The position numbers and the translations under genes were made by a program. Below are positions 56,112 through 63,053 of a stretch of DNA of 64,000 nucleotides, piece by piece (the stretch's first letter is position 1; every line of letters starts with the position of its first letter). The stretch comes from Clostridiaceae bacterium (GTDB taxonomy: Bacteria > Bacillota > Clostridia > Lachnospirales > Lachnospiraceae). A model generated the notes under the pieces. It ran no database searches, was not told where the DNA came from, and saw nothing but the letters and a program-made list of their open reading frames with translations. The DNA is taken from positions 23,360 through 87,359 of the forward strand of contig QXWR01000020.1 of assembly GCA_009911065.1 (NCBI GenBank). The letters are read 5' to 3'.

Positions 56112-56630
56112 ATGAACAACACAGCGTTAAGAGCAGGGGCGCAGAGCGCCAACAACACACACATGGTTTTTGCAAATGAGGAACATGAAAAGTTTTATTT
56201 TGAGAAACTGGAACAGGCGAGGTATCAGGACTGCTACCACAAGGCGTTGATTTACATTCTCGGCATATCTGAGGATACAAGGAATCATTTCAGCCAGATT
56301 TATGATATTAAGTCCGGGTACATCAAAACAGAGTGTCTGCATCAGGGCTGGCAGACAAGCGGCAGTGTCCGGGTGGTAAGGCTTGCCTTTAACCTTTACA
56401 CGGACGGAATGCCAAGCATTGATGATTATAAGCGCAAGGACGAGCAGATAGGCGAGTGCAGGGGATATTCCGTAAGCGATATTTTCTGCTGCGGCTATGC
56501 AATGTACTTCTGGCAGGGCATCAAGCTCCGTTACCCGGAATACTGCCAGAAACAGCGGTCTGTTGAGGAAATCCTTGCAGAAATGGAGAAGAAACGTGCT
56601 GAAAATTCGACTGATGGGAACGAAGAATGA
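56112..56630 (+). CDS. DUF6075 family protein
   Basis: This 172-residue protein resembles DUF6075 proteins found at one end of Tn1549-like conjugative elements. It contains HMVFANEEHEKFYFEKLEQA, YILGISEDTRNHFSQIYDI and RLAFNLYTDG. GAAGGAGG precedes the ATG. It overlaps the next small gene by 35 bases. Function unknown; possibly a replication or stability helper. Confidence 0.8.
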   Translation: MNNTALRAGAQSANNTHMVFANEEHEKFYFEKLEQARYQDCYHKALIYILGISEDTRNHFSQIYDIKSGYIKTECLHQGWQTSGSVRVVRLAFNLYTDGMPSIDDYKRKDEQIGECRGYSVSDIFCCGYAMYFWQGIKLRYPEYCQKQRSVEEILAEMEKKRAENSTDGNEE

Positions 56631-56778
56631 TATTAAGTGGTTCGAGAGGATTCTGCAAAGACAGCCCAAAGTGGCTGTGACGGAAGTTTCCGAACTGTAC
56701 CAGAACAAAGGTACGAACAGGTATTACCGGGCTTATGTGCAAGTGCAGAAAGCCAATGTAAAAGAAAAATCAAACTAA
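56596..56778 (+). CDS. DUF3970-like small protein
   Basis: This 60-residue protein starts with GTG at 56596 (LKIRLMGTKNDIKWFERIL). It contains SELYQNKGTNRYYRAYVQVQ. It overlaps the DUF6075 gene and precedes parA by 16 bases, as in related elements. No reaction is known. Confidence 0.7.
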   Translation: MLKIRLMGTKNDIKWFERILQRQPKVAVTEVSELYQNKGTNRYYRAYVQVQKANVKEKSN

Positions 56779-56794
56779 ACGGAGGAATAAAACC

Positions 56795-57580
56795 ATGTGT
56801 AAAGTGATAGCAATAGCAAACCAGAAAGGCGGAGTGGGAAAAACCACCACAACGAGCAGCTTGGGAATCGGGCTGGCAAAGCAAGGAAAAAGAGTCCTGG
56901 TAATAGATGCGGACGCACAGGGGAGTCTGACCGCAAGTTTAGGCTACACGGAGCCGGACAAGCTGGATGTCACCCTTGCGAACGTATTGGAAAAGGTTAT
57001 CAACGATGAAGAAATGGAGCCGGGTTACGGTATCTTGAAGCATGAGGAAGGCATTGACCTGATGCCGGGGAACATTGAGCTGTCCGGTCTGGAGGTTTCC
57101 CTTGTGAATGTGATGAGCCGGGAGATTATGCTGCGCTCCTATGTGGAGAGGTTAAAGGGCGGGTACGATTACATTTTAGTCGACTGTATGCCCTCTTTGG
57201 GGATGATTACCATAAATGCTTTTGCCTGTGCCGACAGCATACTCATTCCGGTTCAGGCGGCATACCTGCCCGTGAAAGGCTTAGAACAGCTTATCAAGAC
57301 CATAGGCAAGGTAAAGCGGCAGATTAACCCGAAACTGGAGATTGAAGGCATTCTGCTGACGATGGTAGATAACCGCACCAATTACGCAAGGGATATTACG
57401 GCTCTGCTTATTGAAACTTACGGAAGTAAAGTGCGGATATTTGAAAACAGCATACCGATGTCGGTGAGGGCTGCGGAAACGTCTGCAGAGGGCATCAGCA
57501 TCTATGAGCATGATCCGAAAGGCAAGGTTGCCGGGGCATACCAGTCCTTGACGAAGGAGGTGCTTGGCAATGGGCAGTAA
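56795..57580 (+). CDS. parA: ParA/Soj family partitioning ATPase
   Basis: This 261-residue protein has the deviant Walker A KGGVGKTTTTSSLG (about residues 10-23) and Walker A' VIDADAQGSLT, typical of ParA. GYDYILVDCMPSLGMITINA is the Walker B region. Together with ParB it maintains the excised or replicating form of the element. CGGAGG precedes the ATG. The ribosome site of parB lies inside this gene's end. Confidence 0.93.
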   Translation: MCKVIAIANQKGGVGKTTTTSSLGIGLAKQGKRVLVIDADAQGSLTASLGYTEPDKLDVTLANVLEKVINDEEMEPGYGILKHEEGIDLMPGNIELSGLEVSLVNVMSREIMLRSYVERLKGGYDYILVDCMPSLGMITINAFACADSILIPVQAAYLPVKGLEQLIKTIGKVKRQINPKLEIEGILLTMVDNRTNYARDITALLIETYGSKVRIFENSIPMSVRAAETSAEGISIYEHDPKGKVAGAYQSLTKEVLGNGQ

Positions 57581-58439
57581 GACGGGGAGCGCATCAAAAG
57601 TCCGGTTGAACACCTTTGATGACTTATTCGGCGGCAGTATGTCAGGGGAGCAGATTATCCATGCGAAGCTGTCAGATTTACATACATTCAGAGGACACCC
57701 ATTCCGTGTCCTGGATGATGAGAAGATGGAGGAAACCATGGAGAGCATTGGCAGATACGGTGTGCTTGTTCCCGGAATTGTCAGACCGAGGGAGAGCGGC
57801 GGCTATGAGATCATAGCCGGACACCGCAGGAAACGGGGTTCGGAAATGGTGGGGCTTGACACGATGCCCGTCATTGTCAGGAACTATACAGACGATGAAG
57901 CTACGATCATCATGGTGGATTCCAATATCCAGAGGGAGGACATTTTACCGAGCGAAAAAGCGAAGGCGTATGCCATGAAGTACGAAGCGATGAAGCACCA
58001 GGGCAGCAAAGGCGGCAGCACCCTTGACGAAGTGGGGGAAGCTGCCGGGGAAAGCGGAAAGACCGTGCAGAGGTATGTGTGGCTTGCAAGGCTTTCTGAT
58101 GAGCTGCTTGGCATGGTGGACGCAAAAAAGATCGGGATAGCGCAGGGGGTTGACATTTCTTTTCTTTCAGAAGAACAGCAGCAGTATGTAACCGTCATTC
58201 TCCAGGAAACGGGCGCATCGGTTTCCAATGCGCAGGCGGCAAAGCTGAAGGAGTACGGAAAAGGCGGCGAGCTGACTCTGGCAATGGTCAGGCTGATACT
58301 GTCGGAGGAAAAGCCGAAGGAGAGGAAAGTAACGATTAAAGGCGATAAGATAAGCAGGTATTTTTCGGAGGACTATTCCAATGACGATATAGAAAGCATC
58401 ATTATCCAGCTTTTGGAGGAATGGCAGAATAACCAGTAA
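57570..58439 (+). CDS. parB: ParB/Spo0J family partitioning protein
   Basis: This 289-residue protein has the ParB N-terminal nuclease-like domain with ETMESIGRYGVLVPGIVRPR and the box IIAGHRRKRGSEMVGLDTMP. A central helix-turn-helix follows (LDEVGEAAGESGKTVQRYVW). The ATG at 57570 follows AAGGAGG and overlaps parA by 11 bases. It binds parS-like sites; none was identified with certainty here. Confidence 0.9.
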   Translation: MGSKTGSASKVRLNTFDDLFGGSMSGEQIIHAKLSDLHTFRGHPFRVLDDEKMEETMESIGRYGVLVPGIVRPRESGGYEIIAGHRRKRGSEMVGLDTMPVIVRNYTDDEATIIMVDSNIQREDILPSEKAKAYAMKYEAMKHQGSKGGSTLDEVGEAAGESGKTVQRYVWLARLSDELLGMVDAKKIGIAQGVDISFLSEEQQQYVTVILQETGASVSNAQAAKLKEYGKGGELTLAMVRLILSEEKPKERKVTIKGDKISRYFSEDYSNDDIESIIIQLLEEWQNNQ

Positions 58440-58453
58440 AGGGGGGCGGCAGA

Positions 58454-59536
58454 ATGGGCGAGCCATTGAGGTTTGATTATTACTATGGCGTAGAAGCAGA
58501 GCAGTTTTCTTTTTACCGTGTTCCCCGCCTGCTGATTAAGGATGAGCGTTTTAAGGGGCTTAGCAGCGATGCTAAGCTCCTGTATGGGCTGATGCTTGAC
58601 CGGATGTCGCTTTCCATGAAAAACGGATGGCTGGACGATGAAAACCGGGCATATATCATATACACAATAGATAATATCAGGGAAGATTTAGGATGCAGCA
58701 AGGAAAAGGCTGTAAAGGTTCTTGCGGAGCTGGATAGGGCCAAAGGGATAGGGCTTGTTGAGAAAATACGCCGGGGGCTTGGCAAACCGGATATTATTTA
58801 TGTGAAGAATTTTGTTATAGATGAGGGCAAAAAAGAGCCTTGCAACACTGATGTTTCCACAGAAGTCGGAAAAACCGACTTCAAGAGGTCGGAAAAGCCG
58901 ACTTCAAGAAGTCAGGAAAACCGACTTCAAGAGGTCGGAAAAACCGATTTCAGCAGGTCGGAAAATCTGACTTCAAGAGGTCGGAAAAACCAACTTCAAG
59001 AAGTCGGGAAACCAGACCCTAATTATACTGACTATAGCCATACTGAACAGAATTATACTGATATGAGTTATCCCAATCCTATCAATCAATCCGTGGAGAA
59101 CGTGGATAACACAGGAACACAGGGAAAATCTGATACGATGGATATGATGGATGAAGCAGGCGCATATATGGCGCTGATCCGTAAAAATCTGGAATATGAA
59201 CACCACATGAAGTATGGCCAGTACGGGGATAAGGAGATGTACGAGGAAATCTATGAAACCGTTTGTGATGTGGTGTGCGTGAAGCGCAGGACGATCCGCA
59301 TCAACGGGGAGGATTACCCTTATGAGCTTGTGAAATCCCGCTTCCTAAAGCTGAACAGCAGCCATGTGGAGTATGTCATGGGCTGTATGAAGGAAACCAC
59401 AACAAAGATCACCAACATCAGGGCATATCTGATCACTGCCCTTTACAATGCCCCATCAACCATGAGCCATTACTACCAGCAGGAGGTTCAGCACGATATG
59501 TATGGCGGCGGGTGGGCAGAAAAAGGAATCATTTAA
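58454..59536 (+). CDS. repA: Replication initiator protein A (RepA_N family)
   Basis: This 360-residue protein has the RepA N-terminal winged-helix domain (EQFSFYRVPRLLIKDERFKG, LSSDAKLLYGLMLDRMSLSM, KAVKVLAELDRAKGIGLVEK). A C-terminal helper domain follows (YEEIYETVCDVVCVKRRTIR, MGCMKETTTKITNIRAYLIT), as in DUF6017-type element proteins. Between them, residues about 136-188 are encoded by seven 23-base repeats. It supports autonomous replication of the excised element. GGGGCGG lies upstream of the ATG. Confidence 0.9.
   Translation: MGEPLRFDYYYGVEAEQFSFYRVPRLLIKDERFKGLSSDAKLLYGLMLDRMSLSMKNGWLDDENRAYIIYTIDNIREDLGCSKEKAVKVLAELDRAKGIGLVEKIRRGLGKPDIIYVKNFVIDEGKKEPCNTDVSTEVGKTDFKRSEKPTSRSQENRLQEVGKTDFSRSENLTSRGRKNQLQEVGKPDPNYTDYSHTEQNYTDMSYPNPINQSVENVDNTGTQGKSDTMDMMDEAGAYMALIRKNLEYEHHMKYGQYGDKEMYEEIYETVCDVVCVKRRTIRINGEDYPYELVKSRFLKLNSSHVEYVMGCMKETTTKITNIRAYLITALYNAPSTMSHYYQQEVQHDMYGGGWAEKGII
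58861..59018 (+). repeat. Seven 23-bp palindromic repeats inside repA
   Basis: Units start at 58861, 58884, 58907, 58930, 58953, 58976 and 58999. The core is AAGTCGGAAAAACCGACTT, itself an inverted repeat. Because 23 is not a multiple of three, the peptide cycles through three versions (EVGKTDF, RSEKPTS, SQENRLQ). Confidence 0.9.
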
Positions 59537-59544
59537 CGGACTTC

Positions 59545-59570
59545 AAATCATTCTGCTGGAAGAATGATTT
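59545..59570 (+). terminator. Hairpin between repA and the HTH gene
   Basis: AAATCATTCT and AGAATGATTT are perfect 10-bp arms around GCTGGA. It lies between convergent genes. A half copy of the GTCCAGAGGTG motif found at 61.57 kb follows at 59579-59589. Confidence 0.6.
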
Positions 59571-59605
59571 ATACAAATGTCCAGAGGTGCAAAAAACAGA
59601 GCAGT

Positions 59606-59830
59606 TTATTCTTTCGTCTGCTCTGTATCCGGTGTAAATTCAGCGATGTCATTCAGGGAAAAGCCCTCGCCCAAGATATTCAGTATCATGTTCAGTGTGT
59701 GGGTGGTAACGGACTGGTTATTTTTCAGCCGCTGGATCTGTGACCGGCTGACACCGTGGCGGGTATAAAGGCTGTACTGGCTGATACCATTTTCCTTTAA
59801 AGTTTGAAAAAGTTTGTCGAATTTAATCAT
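59606..59830 (-). CDS. Small helix-turn-helix regulator
   Basis: This 74-residue Cro/CI-like protein reads FDKLFQTLKENGISQYSLYT, RHGVSRSQIQRLKNNQSVTT and TLNMILNILGEGFSLNDIAE. It is divergent from the next gene, whose promoter lies in the 113-base gap. It probably represses that promoter and its own. Such small regulators are common in Tn1549-like elements. Confidence 0.85.
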   Translation of the reverse strand: MIKFDKLFQTLKENGISQYSLYTRHGVSRSQIQRLKNNQSVTTHTLNMILNILGEGFSLNDIAEFTPDTEQTKE

Positions 59831-59859
59831 AATTTGCGATATTTGCCTCCATTCCTCGC

Positions 59860-59888
59860 TTGAATATGTTTTATTATGCTCCTATAAT
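59860..59888 (+). promoter_or_regulatory. Promoter of the accessory operon
   Basis: TTGAAT (59860-59865) and TATAAT (59883-59888) are separated by 17 bases. Transcription would begin near 59895, which rules out translation starts before that and supports the ATG at 59944. Confidence 0.75.
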
Positions 59889-59943
59889 GGAGATGGTTAT
59901 AGTTACTAAAAATGGAGATGGAAAAGCAAAGGAGTACAACAGG

Positions 59944-60267
59944 ATGGGTAAAAAAGAACTGCGGAAAAGATATGGGGAACTGGATGGAATGGGAAAAGCA
60001 TTGCTGCTGGAAAAACTGGCTTTCTGTAAATTTGCAGACCGTTATGAATTTGATAATTATTTCAGGGCAGGGGAATTAAAGGACAGCGAACTGCTCTGCC
60101 TTGCCAGTTTCCTCTACCACCATGAATGTTTCCTGATGCTGATGGATATTATGAACCAATATAAAGAAAGGTTTATCTTCGCTGACACTTCCCTTTTGCG
60201 GGAGTTTGAGCCGGATGAAACCCTTATGGAGAGGATGGCAAGGCTTGACATTCTGCCAGGGGTATAG
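59944..60267 (+). CDS. Conserved element protein (107 aa), unknown
   Basis: The ATG at 59944 follows AAAGGAG and lies downstream of the mapped promoter boxes. The protein is acidic and helical, with ELRKRYGELDGMGKALLLEK, FDNYFRAGELKDSELLCLAS and FLYHHECFLMLMDIMNQYKE. No family is named with certainty. It is followed 28 bases later by another small gene in the same direction. Confidence 0.7.
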   Translation: MGKKELRKRYGELDGMGKALLLEKLAFCKFADRYEFDNYFRAGELKDSELLCLASFLYHHECFLMLMDIMNQYKERFIFADTSLLREFEPDETLMERMARLDILPGV

Positions 60268-60295
60268 AAAATATGTGTAAGGAGATGAAAGGCTT

Positions 60296-60664
60296 ATGGA
60301 TAAAAAAGCATACATTACAGAGGAAGAACGGGAAAAATGCCGGAGAGTGGCGGATGCCTTTGCGGAGCTGGAAGATGTGGACGTTGTGGTGGTTGATGTT
60401 GGCAGATATGGCTTCGTAAAGCTGCAATATTACACGCCGCCAACAGGATTTGAGAATGATTTTACTTTCACGGACAGCCAGGCGCTGTTTAATGACCTGT
60501 GGGAAGAATGGCTGCATACACAGCTCATCATGCTTGCGAGGAAAATGAAAATAGAGGATATTGACTATGATGATATTTTCAGGCAGTTACAGGAAGAAAA
60601 GCAGAATGAACTTATGGGCAGGAAGCAGCATTTCGTAGAAGCAGCGGGAGTAGAAATAAAATGA
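60296..60664 (+). CDS. Conserved element protein (122 aa), unknown
   Basis: TAAGGAGATG precedes the ATG. The protein is acidic, with EEREKCRRVADAFAELEDVD, DVVVVDVGRYGFVKLQYYTP and TDSQALFNDLWEEWLHTQLI. No domain is recognised. It belongs to the accessory cluster between the replication and transfer modules. Confidence 0.7.
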   Translation: MDKKAYITEEEREKCRRVADAFAELEDVDVVVVDVGRYGFVKLQYYTPPTGFENDFTFTDSQALFNDLWEEWLHTQLIMLARKMKIEDIDYDDIFRQLQEEKQNELMGRKQHFVEAAGVEIK

Positions 60665-60696
60665 GCCTGCCAGAGCGTGGCGGGTGGCACTTTCAG

Positions 60697-60773
60697 CCTT
60701 GTTGGAAATGTGATTATCTTTTCAATCACATTTCCGGCAAGGTTTCCAGGGGTACGGGGGTGGAAGACCCCTG
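60697..60773 (+). other. Two adjacent hairpins in a non-coding gap
   Basis: Nineteen-base arms (60697-60715 and 60724-60742, two G-T mismatches) form a tall hairpin with an 8-base loop. A second hairpin follows at once, CAGGGGT at 60747-60753 and ACCCCTG at 60767-60773. The 60665-60888 gap holds no gene. Candidates are a single-strand origin, an oriT-associated structure, or a regulatory RNA. Confidence 0.6.
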
Positions 60774-60888
60774 TATTAAAAAAAGATAAATACAGAACAG
60801 CGTAAGGGCGGTTATGAGTCAGTAGATTTGTAGCTGCCCTTTTTATTGTTTCCGGTCAGCGCATCGGGAAACGGGAAAGGAGATAGAA

Positions 60889-61551
60889 ATGGAATCATTG
60901 CGGGATGTCAGGCGGGTAATGGAGCGTGAAGCGAAAAAGGGAAGCTGCCCGCTTATGTTTGACAGGCTGGAGTTTGGCGGCAAGCCTTTCCAGTCCATTA
61001 CATCGGAGGAAAAGCTGGACGAGGCGCTTGCTTATCTGCTGAGGTTAAGATCATTCCGGCAGTACGCAGAGAAAACCATAATCAACAACGTGTATATGGA
61101 TTTGGATATCCTCTGCAAAAAGCCGCAATTTAAGCGCACCCATTCCGTCATAGACCGGGAGGGGATTTATGCGAGGGTGCAGCGTTACAAGAAGCGGTTA
61201 CAGCCGGATTATGAAAGCGGGCTTTGTCTGGAAACGGTGCGGTGTATCTTCACGCTTCCAGAAGGGGAGGCGGAGAAATGCCGCATGACACATGACGGGC
61301 AGGAAACCTATGCGTTTATCATGTCAAACAAATATATCCTCGGCTTGTTTACCCATTGTGAAGCGGCAAGGAAATCCGTTGTTTCGGATGGGGTGGAATG
61401 CGGACACCTTACGGAGCCGGAGCAGAGGATTGTGCTGCTTGACGGTGTGGGCGATGTGCTGTTCCAGGCATTATTGCTTGATGATGTGGGGTATACGGGC
61501 AATGAGCTGTCTGCGAACCTGCACACAATCTACTGCTTAAATGAAAAATGA
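60889..61551 (+). CDS. Conserved element protein (220 aa), unknown
   Basis: GGAGAT lies before the ATG. The protein has LRDVRRVMEREAKKGSCPLM, YLLRLRSFRQYAEKTIINNV and GYTGNELSANLHTIYCLNEK. It resembles uncharacterised proteins of Tn1549-like elements, but I cannot name a domain. The stop overlaps the upstream edge of the next unit (ATGA at 61548). Confidence 0.7.
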   Translation: MESLRDVRRVMEREAKKGSCPLMFDRLEFGGKPFQSITSEEKLDEALAYLLRLRSFRQYAEKTIINNVYMDLDILCKKPQFKRTHSVIDREGIYARVQRYKKRLQPDYESGLCLETVRCIFTLPEGEAEKCRMTHDGQETYAFIMSNKYILGLFTHCEAARKSVVSDGVECGHLTEPEQRIVLLDGVGDVLFQALLLDDVGYTGNELSANLHTIYCLNEK

Positions 61552-61556
61552 TAACT

Positions 61557-61575
61557 TCTGGACACGATGTCCAGA
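61557..61575 (+). promoter_or_regulatory. Repeated palindrome, copy 1
   Basis: TCTGGACACGATGTCCAGA is a perfect inverted repeat (8-bp arms around CGA), followed by GGTGG-AAAGGAAG and the next start codon. It could be an operator or an RNA hairpin near the ribosome site. Confidence 0.55.
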
Positions 61576-61592
61576 GGTGGAAAGGAAGAAGA

Positions 61593-62024
61593 ATGGAAAA
61601 GGTGGATTTTCAGAAAAAAGCGGTCGTGGCATTATTGGGGAAAATAGCGGAAGCCTGTGGGAAAGCGGGCGTGAATCCCAACATTACAGTTTCTACAAGG
61701 CGTAGTGTTACCTGCTTTCAGTTAAGGAGGAGGGGCAACTGTATACAGGTTTCGGTAAAACAGTCAGGAGAGATGAATTATTTTCTTTCGGATATGCGGA
61801 GAAAGTGCAGCGGAAGGAAAATTTATTACCAGCTCTGCCCGGAGGACAGCCATGAACGGATCATAGAGAAATTTGCCGCTGATTTTGGCAGGCTCTATCA
61901 AGATTTTCTGACCGCTGACAGCCTTTGCGGGTTTACCGGAATCTGTTTATCCCATGATACGGATGCAGAAATGGAATTAAAGGGATATGAGGATTATATC
62001 AGGACAGAGTGCCTGTTACCGTAA
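61593..62024 (+). CDS. Conserved element protein (143 aa), unknown
   Basis: The ATG at 61593 follows AAAGGAAG; an upstream ATG at 61548 lacks a ribosome site and would cover the palindrome. The protein reads EKVDFQKKAVVALLGKIAEA, then NITVSTRRSVTCFQLRRRGN and ERIIEKFAADFGRLYQDFLT. No family is recognised. Confidence 0.65.
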   Translation: MEKVDFQKKAVVALLGKIAEACGKAGVNPNITVSTRRSVTCFQLRRRGNCIQVSVKQSGEMNYFLSDMRRKCSGRKIYYQLCPEDSHERIIEKFAADFGRLYQDFLTADSLCGFTGICLSHDTDAEMELKGYEDYIRTECLLP

Positions 62025-62026
62025 CT

Positions 62027-62045
62027 TTTGGACACGATGTCCAGA
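62027..62045 (+). promoter_or_regulatory. Repeated palindrome, copy 2
   Basis: TTTGGACACGATGTCCAGA matches copy 1 at all but one base. It again lies between a stop codon (62022-62024) and the ribosome site of the next reading frame. Confidence 0.55.
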
Positions 62046-62060
62046 AGTGGGAAGGAGAAC

Positions 62061-62120
62061 TATGGCGTATTTTAAAGTGAAGATTGTCTATGACATTATC
62101 TGCCGGGGGATTCCGCCTTA
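62061..62120 (+). CDS. Micro-ORF (19 aa)
   Basis: MAYFKVKIVYDIICRGIPP has a good GGAAGGAG ribosome site and follows palindrome copy 2, 41 bases before pcfB. It may be a leader peptide or the truncated head of a lost gene. Confidence 0.45.
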
Positions 62121-62160
62121 GTACACGGATTTTCCCGGAAATATAACAGGGAGGTGCTTC

Positions 62161-62637
62161 ATGCAGGAGGAAGTGACACAAAAAACGATTGCCCTTGTGA
62201 TAAAGACGGCAAAGCTGGATGCCAACGTGCTGAAAGCGGCGATGAAGATGTACCTGAACCACCGTAAGCAGAAAGCGCAGAGAACGCATGGAAAAACTTC
62301 TGTGAAAAAGCTCATTGGAGAGGGCGTGGGGGCATCGTCCATCGAAATCACGGACGGCAACATCAAGTCTTTTGAGCGTGTGGCAAAAAAGTATAATGTT
62401 GATTTTGCCATAAAGAAAGACAAGACAACCGTACCGCCAAAATATGTGGTGATTTTCAAGGGCAGGGATGCAGACGCAATCGCACAGGCATTCAAAGAAT
62501 TTGTTTATGGTAATGAAAAAAAGAAAGGCAGGGTTTCCCTGCGGGAGAAACTGAACCATTTCAAGGACGCAGTATCGCAGGACAAGAACCGGGAACGGAG
62601 CCGGGAGAAAAACAAGGACAGGGGGCAGAGCCTATGA
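62161..62637 (+). CDS. PcfB family conjugation protein (DUF3801)
   Basis: This 158-residue protein has the family pattern KTIALVIKTAKLDANVLKAA, MYLNHRKQKAQRTHGKTSVK and KYNVDFAIKKDKTTVPPKYV. A basic tail follows. PcfB proteins are accessory factors of relaxosome or coupling-protein function in pCF10-like and Tn1549-like systems. GGGAGG precedes the ATG. It overlaps the virD4 start (ATGA). Confidence 0.9.
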   Translation: MQEEVTQKTIALVIKTAKLDANVLKAAMKMYLNHRKQKAQRTHGKTSVKKLIGEGVGASSIEITDGNIKSFERVAKKYNVDFAIKKDKTTVPPKYVVIFKGRDADAIAQAFKEFVYGNEKKKGRVSLREKLNHFKDAVSQDKNRERSREKNKDRGQSL

Positions 62638-63008
62638 GCAATATCATAAACGGCATAGCCAAAGACTTAAAATCCATTCCTGAAAATATCAAGGCAAAGA
62701 CCGGGAATGTAGACAAAAAGAAACTTGTCCTGATGAACCTCCCCTATGTGCTTGCCGGATATTTCTGTGACAAGATAGCGTGTTTGTGGCGGGTATCGCC
62801 GGGGCAGGACGCTTCCGCAAAGATGATGGAGGTCATGGCGGGGTTGGAAGGCTTGTTTTCCAATCCCCTGCCGAGTTTCTATCCGGTGGATCTTCTGATC
62901 GGGGTGTGCTGCGGCATCGCTTTAAGGCTTGTGGTATATTTCAAAGCCAAGAACGCCAAGAAGTTCCGGCATGGCACGGAGTACAGCTCCGCAAGGTGGA
63001 GTGCATAA
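62634..63008 (+). pseudogene. VirD4/TraG-type coupling protein, cut after 124 residues
   Basis: The N-terminal part has two membrane helices (about 32-50 and 83-102). It then reaches KKFRHGTEYSSARWS, where the family continues with several hundred residues of ATPase domain. The frame stops at 63008, just past the likely insertion point GA at 62999-63000. A serine-recombinase gene starts 46 bases later. The coupling protein is therefore split by a second mobile element; the rest would lie beyond the right edge if the insert is clean. Confidence 0.85.
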
Positions 63009-63053
63009 TCTTAACTGTAAGCAACACCTATATTGACGCAGGAGGATATGCAC

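Noticed and set aside
58861..59018. CRISPR array
   Set aside because: The 23-bp units are contiguous, without spacers, and lie inside the repA coding frame. No cas gene is near.
59860..59943. Longer N-terminus of the 107-residue element protein
   Set aside because: The proposed start lies inside the -35 box of the promoter, before the transcription start.
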